DNA of 64,000 nt from Chitinophagales bacterium (lineage in GTDB: Bacteria > Bacteroidota > Bacteroidia > Chitinophagales > Chitinophagaceae): assembly GCA_020636575.1 (NCBI GenBank), contig JACJXP010000002.1, positions 248,001 to 312,000 on the forward strand, read 5' to 3'. Positions 27,479-36,302 of this stretch are shown in pieces (positions within the stretch are counted from its first letter, which is position 1; the number at the start of each line of letters is the position of its first letter). The translations under genes and the position numbers were made by a program. The notes under the pieces were generated by a model. That model saw only the letters and a program-made list of their open reading frames with translations. It was not told the origin of the DNA and made no database searches.

Positions 27479-28597
27479 ATGAAAGCAGGCATTCTCGGAG
27501 GCGGCCAATTAGGCCGCATGTTGTTACAAGCGGCAGCTAACTATACAGTTGAAACTTATGTAATGGAAAATGACCCGGATTGCCCTGCTGCACATCTATG
27601 TCATCATTTTACCAAAGGTGATATTACTGACTTTAATGACGTATATGAATTCGGAAAAAACCTCGATGCCATTACTATTGAAATCGAAAATGTAAATGTA
27701 GAAGCATTGGAAAAGCTGGAAGCTGAAGGGGTGAAAGTGTATCCGCATCCTTCCGTTCTCAGGATCATTAAAAATAAAATACTGCAAAAAGAATATTACA
27801 AAGAGCATAGTATTCCCACATCTGAATTCATTGTCACCAATGATCTTGCAGAACTGAAACAACATAACAGCTTTTTACCTGCAGTACATAAAGTAGGTGA
27901 AGGAGGTTATGATGGACGGGGTGTTCAACTGCTAAATGAAGAAGCAGATATTGCGAATGGCTTTGATAAACCGGCTGTACTCGAAAAGATGGTGACGATT
28001 GAAAAAGAAATTGCACAGATGGTGGCAGTGAATGAGCAGGGGCAAACGGCTCTTTATCCACCGGTGGAAATGCATTTTGACCCGGATCTTAATTTGCTGG
28101 ATTATCAATTATGTCCGGCTAACATCAGCCAAAAAACATTATATGTGGTTGAAGCAGTCTCGCTGGCAGTAGTAAGAAATTTCAAGTCACCTGGTTTATT
28201 TGCTGTTGAGATGTTTATTGATAAGAATGGAGAAGTATTGGTGAATGAAACAGCACCCAGGGTACACAATAGCGGCCATCATACCATAGAAGGTAATTAT
28301 TGTTCGCAATTTGACATGTTATGGAGGATCATTGCGGGTTATCCGCTTGGTAATACAGACATCATTTTGCCTTCTGCCATGGTCAATATTATCGGTGCTG
28401 ATGGTTTCCAGGGAACTCCCCGCTATGAAGGACTCGAAGACACTTTAAAGATCGAAAATGCATTTGTACACCTGTATGGTAAAAACGTTACTAAACCCGG
28501 CCGCAAAATGGGGCATGTAACAATCCTGAGCCAGGAAAAGCAGGAACTGCTTTTTCAGTCTAACAAAGTGAAAAGAAGTTTGTTAGTGAAAAGCTGA
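27479..28597 (+). CDS. purK: N5-carboxyaminoimidazole ribonucleotide synthase
   Basis: A 372-aa ATP-grasp enzyme that carboxylates AIR to N5-CAIR with ATP and bicarbonate in purine synthesis. It starts GILGGGQLGRMLLQAA, carries the ATP-binding loop GEGGYDGRGVQ and the carboxylate/ATP segment NETAPRVHNSGHHT. Its partner PurE, which isomerises the product, is encoded at 34727-35272 rather than next to it; efflux and four-helix-bundle genes lie between. Confidence 0.94.
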   Translation: MKAGILGGGQLGRMLLQAAANYTVETYVMENDPDCPAAHLCHHFTKGDITDFNDVYEFGKNLDAITIEIENVNVEALEKLEAEGVKVYPHPSVLRIIKNKILQKEYYKEHSIPTSEFIVTNDLAELKQHNSFLPAVHKVGEGGYDGRGVQLLNEEADIANGFDKPAVLEKMVTIEKEIAQMVAVNEQGQTALYPPVEMHFDPDLNLLDYQLCPANISQKTLYVVEAVSLAVVRNFKSPGLFAVEMFIDKNGEVLVNETAPRVHNSGHHTIEGNYCSQFDMLWRIIAGYPLGNTDIILPSAMVNIIGADGFQGTPRYEGLEDTLKIENAFVHLYGKNVTKPGRKMGHVTILSQEKQELLFQSNKVKRSLLVKS

Positions 28598-28658
28598 CCA
28601 GCTATCCGTTTATCCTTTTCTTTTACCTTTTCCGAAAGAATTTGAAGCAAAAAGCGTC

Positions 28659-28666
28659 TATGTTTG
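28659..28666 (+). promoter_or_regulatory. -7 promoter box for the RND efflux operon
   Basis: TATGTTTG, a perfect TAnnTTTG match, 57 bases before the ATG at 28724. It overlaps the alternative upstream ATG at 28664, which therefore cannot be used. Confidence 0.5.
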
Positions 28667-28723
28667 TGTGATTTGCTGCAACCCTATAAATTTGACTGTT
28701 CAATCTATAACCAACTGATTTCA

Positions 28724-29782
28724 ATGAACTTTCGACACTTTATCTCATCTATAACTTTCATTGCGCTTCTGTTTTTGGCTTCTTGTAAGCACAAGAAAGA
28801 AAGTGAAAATGCCGGCGCTAAAACAGCTCCTGCCCAACAAGCCCTTACTTTAGAAGGGCTTATTACATCAGCACAAACTGTAAATGCAAGTATCGAAGTG
28901 CCAGGCACCATCATTGCCAATGAATCAACTGAGATCCATCCCGAGGTTTCCGGAAGAATAGTATCCCTGAATGTTAGGGAAGGTTCATTTGTTTCACAAG
29001 GCAGTTTGCTTGCAAAATTGTATGACGAGGACCTTAAGGCACAACTCAAAAAATTAGACGTTCAATTAAAGATAGCCGAGCAAACGGAACAAAGGCAATC
29101 TGAGCTTTTGAAGATACAAGGGATCAGCCAGCAGGAATATGACCTTAGCCTGTTACAGGTTCATAACCTGAAAGCCGATATGGATATTGTTCGCACTGCT
29201 ATCAGGAAAACAGAAGTAAGGGCCCCCTTTAGCGGAAAGCTTGGTTTAAAAAATATTAGCCCGGGTGCTTATGTAACCCCGGCATCCATTATTACCACTA
29301 TCAGCCAGGTGAGCCAGTTAAAATTAGAATTTACTGTTCCCGAGAAGTACGGCACCCAGTTAAAAACAGGACGAATGGTCACTTTCTCCATAGATGGTGC
29401 TGAAAGGAAATTTTCAGCCAGTGTAATTGCCACAGAGGATTATGTGAATGAAAGTACAAGAAGTCTGACCATCAGGGCGCTTATAAAAGATAAAGATCCC
29501 TTGTTATTACCCGGCGCATTTGCAAAAGTGGAATTGACATTAGAAAAGGGTGAAGATGCCATCATGATCCCGAATAATGCCATTTTACCACAAGGCAGAT
29601 CAAAATTTGCTTTTAAATACAGCGGCGGAAAAGCCGAACAGGTGGAGATAACAACAGGCATCAGGGATTCAACTAATATACAGGTGATCAGTGGACTTAC
29701 TCCCGGTGATACGGTTTTAACAACGGGTATATTGTACCTAAGACCGGGTATGGATGTAAAACTTACAAAAGTTGCTCAATAA
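28724..29782 (+). CDS. RND efflux periplasmic adaptor (membrane fusion protein)
   Basis: A 352-aa lipoprotein adaptor linking the inner-membrane pump and the outer-membrane channel. The lipobox LASC gives an acylated cysteine near residue 20. A barrel-sandwich region (VSGRIVSLNVREGSFV, and later VRAPFSGKLGLKNISPGAYV) surrounds a coiled-coil hairpin of about 60 residues, followed by a beta-barrel (GTQLKTGRMVTFSIDG). This is the HlyD/AcrA layout. First gene of a three-gene operon with the pump and TolC-like protein. Confidence 0.92.
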   Translation: MNFRHFISSITFIALLFLASCKHKKESENAGAKTAPAQQALTLEGLITSAQTVNASIEVPGTIIANESTEIHPEVSGRIVSLNVREGSFVSQGSLLAKLYDEDLKAQLKKLDVQLKIAEQTEQRQSELLKIQGISQQEYDLSLLQVHNLKADMDIVRTAIRKTEVRAPFSGKLGLKNISPGAYVTPASIITTISQVSQLKLEFTVPEKYGTQLKTGRMVTFSIDGAERKFSASVIATEDYVNESTRSLTIRALIKDKDPLLLPGAFAKVELTLEKGEDAIMIPNNAILPQGRSKFAFKYSGGKAEQVEITTGIRDSTNIQVISGLTPGDTVLTTGILYLRPGMDVKLTKVAQ

Positions 29783-29810
29783 CTAATTAAAGTATTCTGA
29801 AAAGAGACGG

Positions 29811-32800
29811 ATGAATTTATCAGAACTTAGTTTACGTAGGCCGGTACTGGCAATGGTTTGTTCCATTGTCATTATCATTTTTGGCATTATCGGTTACAAA
29901 TTCCTGGGAGTAAGAGAATATCCCGCAATAGACCCTGCAGTCATTAACGTACGAACTTCTTATGCGGGTGCTAATGCAGATATTATTGAACAACAGATCA
30001 CAGAACCTATTGAGAAGGCTGTTAACGGGGTACAAGGCGTAAAAAATATCACATCTTCCAGTTCACAAGGAAGCAGCAATATTACTGTTGAGTTTGAATT
30101 GAACGTTGACCTTGAACAGGCAGCCAATGATGTCAGGGATAAAGTATCACAGGTGATCGGCAACTTACCGCAAGACCTGGACTCCCCTCCTATTGTAAGT
30201 AAAGCAGATGCTGAATCGGACCCGATCATGTACCTGCAGATACAAAGTCAGACAAAGGGCCTGATGGAACTTACTGATTACACAGAAAACGTAGTACAGG
30301 AACGGCTACAGACCATACAGGGGGTCAGCAGCATCAATGTTTTTGGCCGGCGCTATTCGATGCGACTATGGATAGACCCGGCAAAACTATCTGCCTATAA
30401 ACTTACCATTGAAGATATACGGCAAGCATTGAACAGGGAAAATGTTGAACTGCCTGGTGGTAAGATAAGAGGTAATGAAACACAATTGATCGTAAAAACC
30501 TTTGGCAAACTAAGCACTGAGGAAGATTTTAATACACTGATACTTCGGGAAGACAATGCCGGGATCGTTCGCTTTAAGGATGTTGGCTATGCAGAATTAG
30601 CGCCAAGTAATGAAGAGCAGAGTTCGAGAAAAAACAATATCCCTTCTGTTAATATGGGCATCGTTCCCCAACCGGGAAGTAACCAGGTAGCTATTGCTGA
30701 TGAGGTGTACAAAAGGATAGAGGAGATCAAAAAAGATATGCCGGAAGATATTCTGCTGGAAGTAGGATATGATAAAACAACTTTTGTCCGCAATGCGATC
30801 TTTGAAGTAAAAGAGACATTGATCATTGCGATCATTCTTGTAGTAATCATCATCTTTTTATTTTTCCGGGAGTGGACCATTGCCTTTCGCCCTTTGATAG
30901 ATATACCTGTTTCATTACTGGGAGCTTTCTTTATCATGTATGTGATGGGATATTCTATGAATGTGCTCACCCTGCTGGCTATCGTACTGGCAACGGGGCT
31001 TGTGGTAGATGATGGAATTGTTGTTACAGAAAACATCTTCAAAAAAATGGAGATGGGAATGAATAAACACAAAGCAGCACTGGAAGGATCAAAGGAGATC
31101 TATTTTGCGGTTATCGCTACTTCTTTAACACTTGTCATTGTATTTCTTCCGATCATTTTCCTGCAAGGATTTGTTGGAAGGCTCTTCCGTGAATTCGGAA
31201 TTGTTGTTGCGGGTGCAGTATTGATCTCAGCTTTTGTTTCCCTTTCGCTTACGCCTGTATTGAATATTTATCTTACCCGTAAGGGAGGGCACAAACATTC
31301 CCGCTTTTATCATGCTACGGAACCTTTTTTTACCGGGATGGAAAACCTGTACAGGAGAACCTTGCAGGCATTTATGAAACTGAGATGGATCGCTTTTGTG
31401 ATTGTACTTTTTTGCGGGGCCATTATATATTTTATCGGTAAAGATCTTCCTTCTGAATTAGCACCCATGGAAGACAGGAACAGGATCAGGGTACGAACAT
31501 TGGCACCTGAAGGATCAGATTTTGATTTTATCGATCAGGCAACCGTTGCCATTACACAGGAAATTATTGACTCTATCCCCGAAAAAGACATTGTACTCTC
31601 CTTTGCTCCATCTTTTGGAGGCGGGGCTAATGGAAGTATCATTCCTGTGGGTTTAACAGATGCAAGTGAACGGAAACGAAGCCAGGAAGAAATTGCTCAG
31701 CAAATGAACCGCATGTTCAGAAAGTATAAGAATGTACAGGCATTTGCCATACAGGAGCAAACCATTTCTGTGGGAGGTGGACGAGGATCTTTTCCGGTTC
31801 AGTTTGTTTTACAAAATCTTGACTTTGACAAACTCAAAGAAAAGATACCGGCATTTATGGAAGAAGTAAGACAAAGCCCGGTTTTCCAGGGGTATGATAT
31901 CAATCTTAAATTCAACCAGCCCGAACTGCTGATCACTATTGATCGCCTGAGAGCTAATGAGTTGGGAGTCTCCGTTCTGGACGTATCTAATACATTACAG
32001 CTGGCATTTAGCGGCCGTCGATTTGGTTATTTCATTAAAAGCGGTAAACAATATGAGGTTATAGCGCAGGTAGAAAGGATTGACCGTGATGACCCGCTGG
32101 ATCTAAAAACACTATTCGTACGAAATAACCGAGGAGAGTTAATACAATTAGATAATGTAGTCAACATTGAAGAGTCTGCAAACCCATCTACCATTTATCA
32201 TTTTAACCGTTTTAAAAACGCCACCGTATCTGCCGGTCTTGCTGAAGGCAAAACTATTGGCGATGGAGTAGCAGAAATGCAACGAATAGCCGATAAAGTG
32301 CTCGATGAGTCATTCAGCACGGCACTTGCCGGTGCTTCCCGTGATTATGCAGAGAGTTCTTCTAATACCTCTTTTGCCTTTTTCCTTGCCTTGGGACTGA
32401 TCTTCCTGCTACTCTCTGCACAGTTTGAGAGCTTTATTGATCCGTTTATCATCATGATCACAGTACCGCTGGCATTAGCCGGTGCTGTACTTAGTATGTG
32501 GATCTTTGGACAAACGCTAAATATATTTTCACAGATCGGTATCATTATGCTGATAGGGCTGGTTACCAAGAATGGCATCCTGATCGTTGAATTTGCAAAC
32601 CAGAAAAGAAGAAAAGGCGAAGCAAAGATACCTGCTGCTATGGATGCCGCTGTAGCGAGGTTCCGTCCTATTTTAATGACCACACTTGCGACGACTTTGG
32701 GAGCCTTGCCCATCGCCCTGGCCATCGGTTCAGCTGGATCCAGCAGGGTTCCATTGGGTATTGTGATCATTGGGGGCATGCTTTTTTCATTAGTACTTAC

Positions 32801-32894
32801 TTTGTATGTAGTACCGGCTTTATACTCATATCTATCTTCTAAAAAGAAAGTCACTGACTTTGAAAAAGCAATTGCTGAAGGACCAGGCGCATAA
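29811..32894 (+). CDS. RND multidrug efflux permease (AcrB/HAE1 family)
   Basis: A 1027-aa proton-driven exporter. It starts MNLSELSLRRPVLAMVCSIV, typical of HAE1 pumps, and has twelve predicted membrane helices. The fourth helix contains the two adjacent aspartates in GLVVDDGIVVTENIF that relay protons, and the large periplasmic porter loops follow helices 1 and 7. Length fits the family. Drugs, bile salts or dyes are usual substrates but cannot be assigned here. Confidence 0.95.
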   Translation: MNLSELSLRRPVLAMVCSIVIIIFGIIGYKFLGVREYPAIDPAVINVRTSYAGANADIIEQQITEPIEKAVNGVQGVKNITSSSSQGSSNITVEFELNVDLEQAANDVRDKVSQVIGNLPQDLDSPPIVSKADAESDPIMYLQIQSQTKGLMELTDYTENVVQERLQTIQGVSSINVFGRRYSMRLWIDPAKLSAYKLTIEDIRQALNRENVELPGGKIRGNETQLIVKTFGKLSTEEDFNTLILREDNAGIVRFKDVGYAELAPSNEEQSSRKNNIPSVNMGIVPQPGSNQVAIADEVYKRIEEIKKDMPEDILLEVGYDKTTFVRNAIFEVKETLIIAIILVVIIIFLFFREWTIAFRPLIDIPVSLLGAFFIMYVMGYSMNVLTLLAIVLATGLVVDDGIVVTENIFKKMEMGMNKHKAALEGSKEIYFAVIATSLTLVIVFLPIIFLQGFVGRLFREFGIVVAGAVLISAFVSLSLTPVLNIYLTRKGGHKHSRFYHATEPFFTGMENLYRRTLQAFMKLRWIAFVIVLFCGAIIYFIGKDLPSELAPMEDRNRIRVRTLAPEGSDFDFIDQATVAITQEIIDSIPEKDIVLSFAPSFGGGANGSIIPVGLTDASERKRSQEEIAQQMNRMFRKYKNVQAFAIQEQTISVGGGRGSFPVQFVLQNLDFDKLKEKIPAFMEEVRQSPVFQGYDINLKFNQPELLITIDRLRANELGVSVLDVSNTLQLAFSGRRFGYFIKSGKQYEVIAQVERIDRDDPLDLKTLFVRNNRGELIQLDNVVNIEESANPSTIYHFNRFKNATVSAGLAEGKTIGDGVAEMQRIADKVLDESFSTALAGASRDYAESSSNTSFAFFLALGLIFLLLSAQFESFIDPFIIMITVPLALAGAVLSMWIFGQTLNIFSQIGIIMLIGLVTKNGILIVEFANQKRRKGEAKIPAAMDAAVARFRPILMTTLATTLGALPIALAIGSAGSSRVPLGIVIIGGMLFSLVLTLYVVPALYSYLSSKKKVTDFEKAIAEGPGA

Positions 32895-32948
32895 ACAGAT
32901 ACAATGTATGCTGATATTTTATTGGATAAGAATAAAGATGCTATCATG

Positions 32949-34277
32949 ATGCGACAGATAAAAAAAAGTTTCACTGTAGTTTTTGTTTTACTCCTTGCAA
33001 CAAAAACAGTTTGTCATTCGCAAAAAGTTCTTAGTATAGAAGAAGCAATAGCCACGGCCTTAAAAAACAACTATTCTATTCAGCTATCCAAAAACGATTC
33101 AGCTGTGGCCGCTCTTGATTTTTCCTATCGAAATGCAGCATTTATCCCCCGGATCAATGGCACAATTGGCGGCAACTATAATAATAATAATCAAAAACAA
33201 AAATTTGCAGACAATACTGAACGGAAGCTGAACGACATTCGTTCCAATAATTATAATGCTTCAGTTCAATTAAACTGGGTTGTATTTGATGGATTAAAAA
33301 TGTTTGCCACCCGTGATAAATTAGCAGAATTTGTGAAGTTAGGAGAGCTTGGCATTAAACAACAGGTAGTTAACACTATTGCCGAAGTCATTAACAATTA
33401 TTATGCTATTGTAAAACAAAAACAGCAGATAAAAGCGTTACAAGAACAGATATCACTAAGTGAAGAAAGAGTGAAACTGGCGCAATATAAACTAGATATC
33501 GGCGTGGGCGCCAAACCCGATGTATTACAAAGTAAAGTGGACCTGAATGCACAAAAAGCGGCATACCTGGGACAGGAAACTTTGATGGCACAATTGCGGG
33601 AGCAACTAAACCAGGTCATGAACATTGAACCACATAGCACTTACCTTGTTGGTGATTCAATCGACATTAATAACAATATATTGCTGGGAGATATCCAGGA
33701 AAACATGGAAAACCATAATCTGGATCTGTTGATTGCAAAAAAGAATATTGACATTTCGAAAATTATTTTACGGGAAAGAAAGGCCGATCGGTTTCCGACT
33801 GTTTCATTTAATTCCGGTTATTCATTCAGCAGAACAAATAATCAAGCAACAGTCAACCCCTTCCAGCCATTGTTTAGCAGAAATTTTGGACGGAATATCG
33901 GGTTTTCGATTACAGTACCAATATTGAATAATTTTACTACCAAACGCTTGATTAAACAATCAGAACTCGACATTCAATACCAACAATTATTTTTTCAAAA
34001 TCAAAAATCGTTGCTGGAGTTAAGTGTATTGAATGCGTACAAGGATTATCAGTTACAGAAAAAGGCACTGGCACTGGAAGAAGAAAATATTCTTCTGGCA
34101 AAAGAGAATGTTGATATTGTATTCCAGGTTTATAAACTGAATTCTACAACATTGATCCAGCTAAAAGAAGCCCAGAATAGCCTGCTTGATGCACATACCC
34201 GGTTAATTAATGCCAGATATAATACAAAACTGGCCGAAACCGAATTACTGCGATTAAACGGCGATCTTGTTAAATAG
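32949..34277 (+). CDS. TolC-family outer-membrane efflux channel
   Basis: A 442-aa protein of the OEP family that forms the outer-membrane exit of the tripartite pump. A signal peptide begins at MRQIKKS (a longer frame starts at 32904). Two repeats of long helices and strands are visible, with ALKNNYSIQLSKNDSAVAAL near the N terminus and VYKLNSTTLIQLKEAQNSLL near the C terminus. It closes the operon with the adaptor and permease. Confidence 0.92.
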   Translation: MRQIKKSFTVVFVLLLATKTVCHSQKVLSIEEAIATALKNNYSIQLSKNDSAVAALDFSYRNAAFIPRINGTIGGNYNNNNQKQKFADNTERKLNDIRSNNYNASVQLNWVVFDGLKMFATRDKLAEFVKLGELGIKQQVVNTIAEVINNYYAIVKQKQQIKALQEQISLSEERVKLAQYKLDIGVGAKPDVLQSKVDLNAQKAAYLGQETLMAQLREQLNQVMNIEPHSTYLVGDSIDINNNILLGDIQENMENHNLDLLIAKKNIDISKIILRERKADRFPTVSFNSGYSFSRTNNQATVNPFQPLFSRNFGRNIGFSITVPILNNFTTKRLIKQSELDIQYQQLFFQNQKSLLELSVLNAYKDYQLQKKALALEEENILLAKENVDIVFQVYKLNSTTLIQLKEAQNSLLDAHTRLINARYNTKLAETELLRLNGDLVK

Positions 34278-34297
34278 TTTGTACTCCTTAGTTTAAA

Positions 34298-34307
34298 GTT
34301 TGTAGTT
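34298..34307 (+). repeat. left inverted repeat flanking the four-helix-bundle gene
   Basis: GTTTGTAGTT, complementary to AACTACAAAC at 34741-34750. It lies between the TolC gene and the four-helix-bundle gene; a second imperfect AGTTTGTAC is at 34276-34284. Confidence 0.55.
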
Positions 34308-34328
34308 ATTTTTACACAAACACATTTC

Positions 34329-34727
34329 GTGGCTACAGTTCAAAAATTTGAAGATCTCGAAGTCTGGAAAAAAGCAAGAATACTTAGTGAAAAGATATAT
34401 CCTTTAACTTTCAAAAAACCTATTGCAGAAGACTTTCGCATGAAAGATCAGCTACGGGGAAGCGTTGGCTCAATCATGGATAATATAGCCGAAGGATTTG
34501 AGAGAGGAAGCCAATTTGAATTCATCAACTCACTTACTATTTCTAAAGGCGAGACAGGCGAGCTGAAATCACAGCTTTACAGGTGTTTTGACAACCAGTA
34601 TATTTCAAAAGAACTTTTTGACGAACTTTACCATCTGGCAGACGAGATCACTAAAATGTTGACTGGCTTTATTAGCTACTTGAATCAAACAGAGTTCAAA
34701 GGACAAAAATTCAAAAACCGCCGCTAA
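34329..34727 (+). CDS. four-helix-bundle protein (23S rRNA intervening-sequence protein family)
   Basis: A 132-aa helical protein of the family first found in rRNA intervening sequences and later scattered through Bacteroidota chromosomes. The signature lines KFEDLEVWKKARIL and RGSVGSIMDNIAEGFERGS are clear. The start is GTG. Its stop codon overlaps the purE ATG by one base. The gene is bracketed by complementary 10-bp repeats, one in front of it and one inside the first codons of purE, which suggests it moved here as a unit. Its role is unknown. Confidence 0.88.
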   Translation: MATVQKFEDLEVWKKARILSEKIYPLTFKKPIAEDFRMKDQLRGSVGSIMDNIAEGFERGSQFEFINSLTISKGETGELKSQLYRCFDNQYISKELFDELYHLADEITKMLTGFISYLNQTEFKGQKFKNRR

Positions 34728-35272
34728 TGGGGAAATCACAAACTACAAACAAGAAACAACAAACTCCAACCGTCGGAATCATTATGGGCAGCGACAGCGA
34801 TCTCAACATTATGCAGGCGGCTGCCGATATTCTTAAGCAATTTGAGATTGCACATGAAGTAACTGTTGTATCTGCACATCGTACCCCTCACCGTATGATT
34901 GATTATGCGCAAAAAGCCAAAGAAAGAGGGCTAAAAGTGATAATTGCCGGAGCTGGCGGGGCTGCACATTTACCTGGTATGGTAGCATCTGTAACAACTT
35001 TACCAGTTATTGGTGTACCTATCAAATCTTCTAACTCTATTGACGGGTGGGATTCTGTTCTTTCTATTTTACAAATGCCGAATGGCGTACCTGTTGCCAC
35101 TGTCGCATTGAACGCAGCCAAAAATGCAGGAATACTGGCTGCTGAGATCATAGGCTCCTATGACGAAACTATTTCAAAAAAAGTAGCGGAATACAAAGAC
35201 AGTCTTAACAATGAAGTGATCAGTAAGGTTGAAAAAATGAAACAGGAAGGCTGGGAGAATAAATTTGATTAA
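34727..35272 (+). CDS. purE: N5-CAIR mutase
   Basis: A 181-aa class I PurE that converts N5-CAIR to CAIR. The nucleotide-binding GIIMGSDSD loop (residues 17-25), SAHRTPH and the GAGGAAHLPGMVA loop are intact. The first about 14 residues (MGKSQTTNKKQQT) are an extension encoded by repeat sequence that matches the flank of the four-helix-bundle gene, and are probably not needed for function; no internal methionine offers a good alternative start. It is separated from purK by 6.1 kb. Confidence 0.93.
   Translation: MGKSQTTNKKQQTPTVGIIMGSDSDLNIMQAAADILKQFEIAHEVTVVSAHRTPHRMIDYAQKAKERGLKVIIAGAGGAAHLPGMVASVTTLPVIGVPIKSSNSIDGWDSVLSILQMPNGVPVATVALNAAKNAGILAAEIIGSYDETISKKVAEYKDSLNNEVISKVEKMKQEGWENKFD
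34741..34750 (-). repeat. right inverted repeat, inside the 5' end of purE
   Basis: AACTACAAAC, reverse complement of GTTTGTAGTT at 34298-34307. It encodes part of the QTTNK stretch at the PurE N terminus, which is followed by further A/C-rich sequence. Confidence 0.55.
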
Positions 35273-35320
35273 TGATATTTCGATCAGCTACTAAAACTGT
35301 CCAGGTAAAAGATATCTGTA

Positions 35321-36241
35321 ATGCTGAAATACTTACCGATTTTTTCTTTCCTTCTTTTCTCCTGTTCTGTAAAAGATCAACTTAAACAGATAAGGAGTAT
35401 CCCGTATTATTCCTCTGCATCAGGTATTGAATACCTAAACAACCAACTTTACATTATTGGTGATGATGCCAATTATATTTTGATACTGGACAAGGAATTA
35501 CTACCCATTGATTCAATTCTTCTACAAGACAAAGCTGAAAACAGAATTCCCAAGACAATCAAACCAGACCTGGAATGCATCTCTGTAACTCCGGAGGGTA
35601 AGCTATTGCTAATGGGGTCCGGCTCTAAACCACCCTTCAGGGATATTGCATGGCTAACAGACACGGTACCAGGTAAAATGGATAGCATAAAACTGGATAC
35701 ATTTTATAGCCGGCTCCGGGAAAATGGCTTTCCTCTGCTTAATATCGAAGGGCTTTGTCATACACCCAATGGCATCATTATTTCGAATCGGGGAAATCAA
35801 TCCATACCCGAAAATCACTTGCTTTTTCTTGAAAACAATTTCTGGCAAAACCAATCATCCTGCTCATATAATGCCATACCTGTAATAATCCAGAATGATA
35901 ACAAGAGTTTTGGCGGAGTGTCCGGATTGTATTACTCATCAATTTCTGATAAACTAATATTAAGTGTTTCAACAGAGGATACACAAAGCAATACTGAGGA
36001 TGGCGAGATCGGCAAAAGTTATTTATGCATCATCAATAATGCCTCGATACTTAAAAACAGAAAAGCTATTATACCGGACAGGGTGATCGACCTTGAAGCA
36101 ATTGATTCCCGTTTTTATAAGCAGAAAATTGAATCTGTTTGCATAATGGAGGAAACGAAAAACAATTTTCTCCTGACGCTTGTCGCAGACAATGATAATG
36201 GCAGCAGCACACTTTTCAAGGTTTTGATTCACAAAGACTGA
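35321..36241 (+). CDS. secreted lipoprotein with beta-propeller-like repeats
   Basis: A 306-aa protein with a lipobox FSC (cysteine near residue 15). The mature part is made of recurring strand-rich units such as GIEYLNNQLYIIGDDANYIL, PDLECISVTPEGKLLLMGSG and IEGLCHTPNGIIISNRGNQ, which suggest a six- or seven-bladed propeller of the type annotated as SdiA-regulated or YVTN-like. I cannot assign a function. It stands 48 bases after purE. Confidence 0.72.
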   Translation: MLKYLPIFSFLLFSCSVKDQLKQIRSIPYYSSASGIEYLNNQLYIIGDDANYILILDKELLPIDSILLQDKAENRIPKTIKPDLECISVTPEGKLLLMGSGSKPPFRDIAWLTDTVPGKMDSIKLDTFYSRLRENGFPLLNIEGLCHTPNGIIISNRGNQSIPENHLLFLENNFWQNQSSCSYNAIPVIIQNDNKSFGGVSGLYYSSISDKLILSVSTEDTQSNTEDGEIGKSYLCIINNASILKNRKAIIPDRVIDLEAIDSRFYKQKIESVCIMEETKNNFLLTLVADNDNGSSTLFKVLIHKD

Positions 36242-36302
36242 CATATTTCCAAAAAATTGTATTTTAGATAGGCAACCGAGCATCTTCCCTTAAAACCCGG
36301 GT

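Noticed and set aside
27271..27479. Purine riboswitch ahead of purK
   Set aside because: The promoter box ends 5 bases before the ATG, leaving no leader in which an aptamer could fold.
27320..27508. 62-aa frame on the minus strand between hppD and purK
   Set aside because: It covers the purK promoter and start, has no ribosome site or recognizable motif, and reads through intergenic sequence.
34329..34727. Reading the four-helix-bundle gene as part of the RND efflux system
   Set aside because: The family is unrelated to efflux and the gene is bounded by its own inverted repeats.
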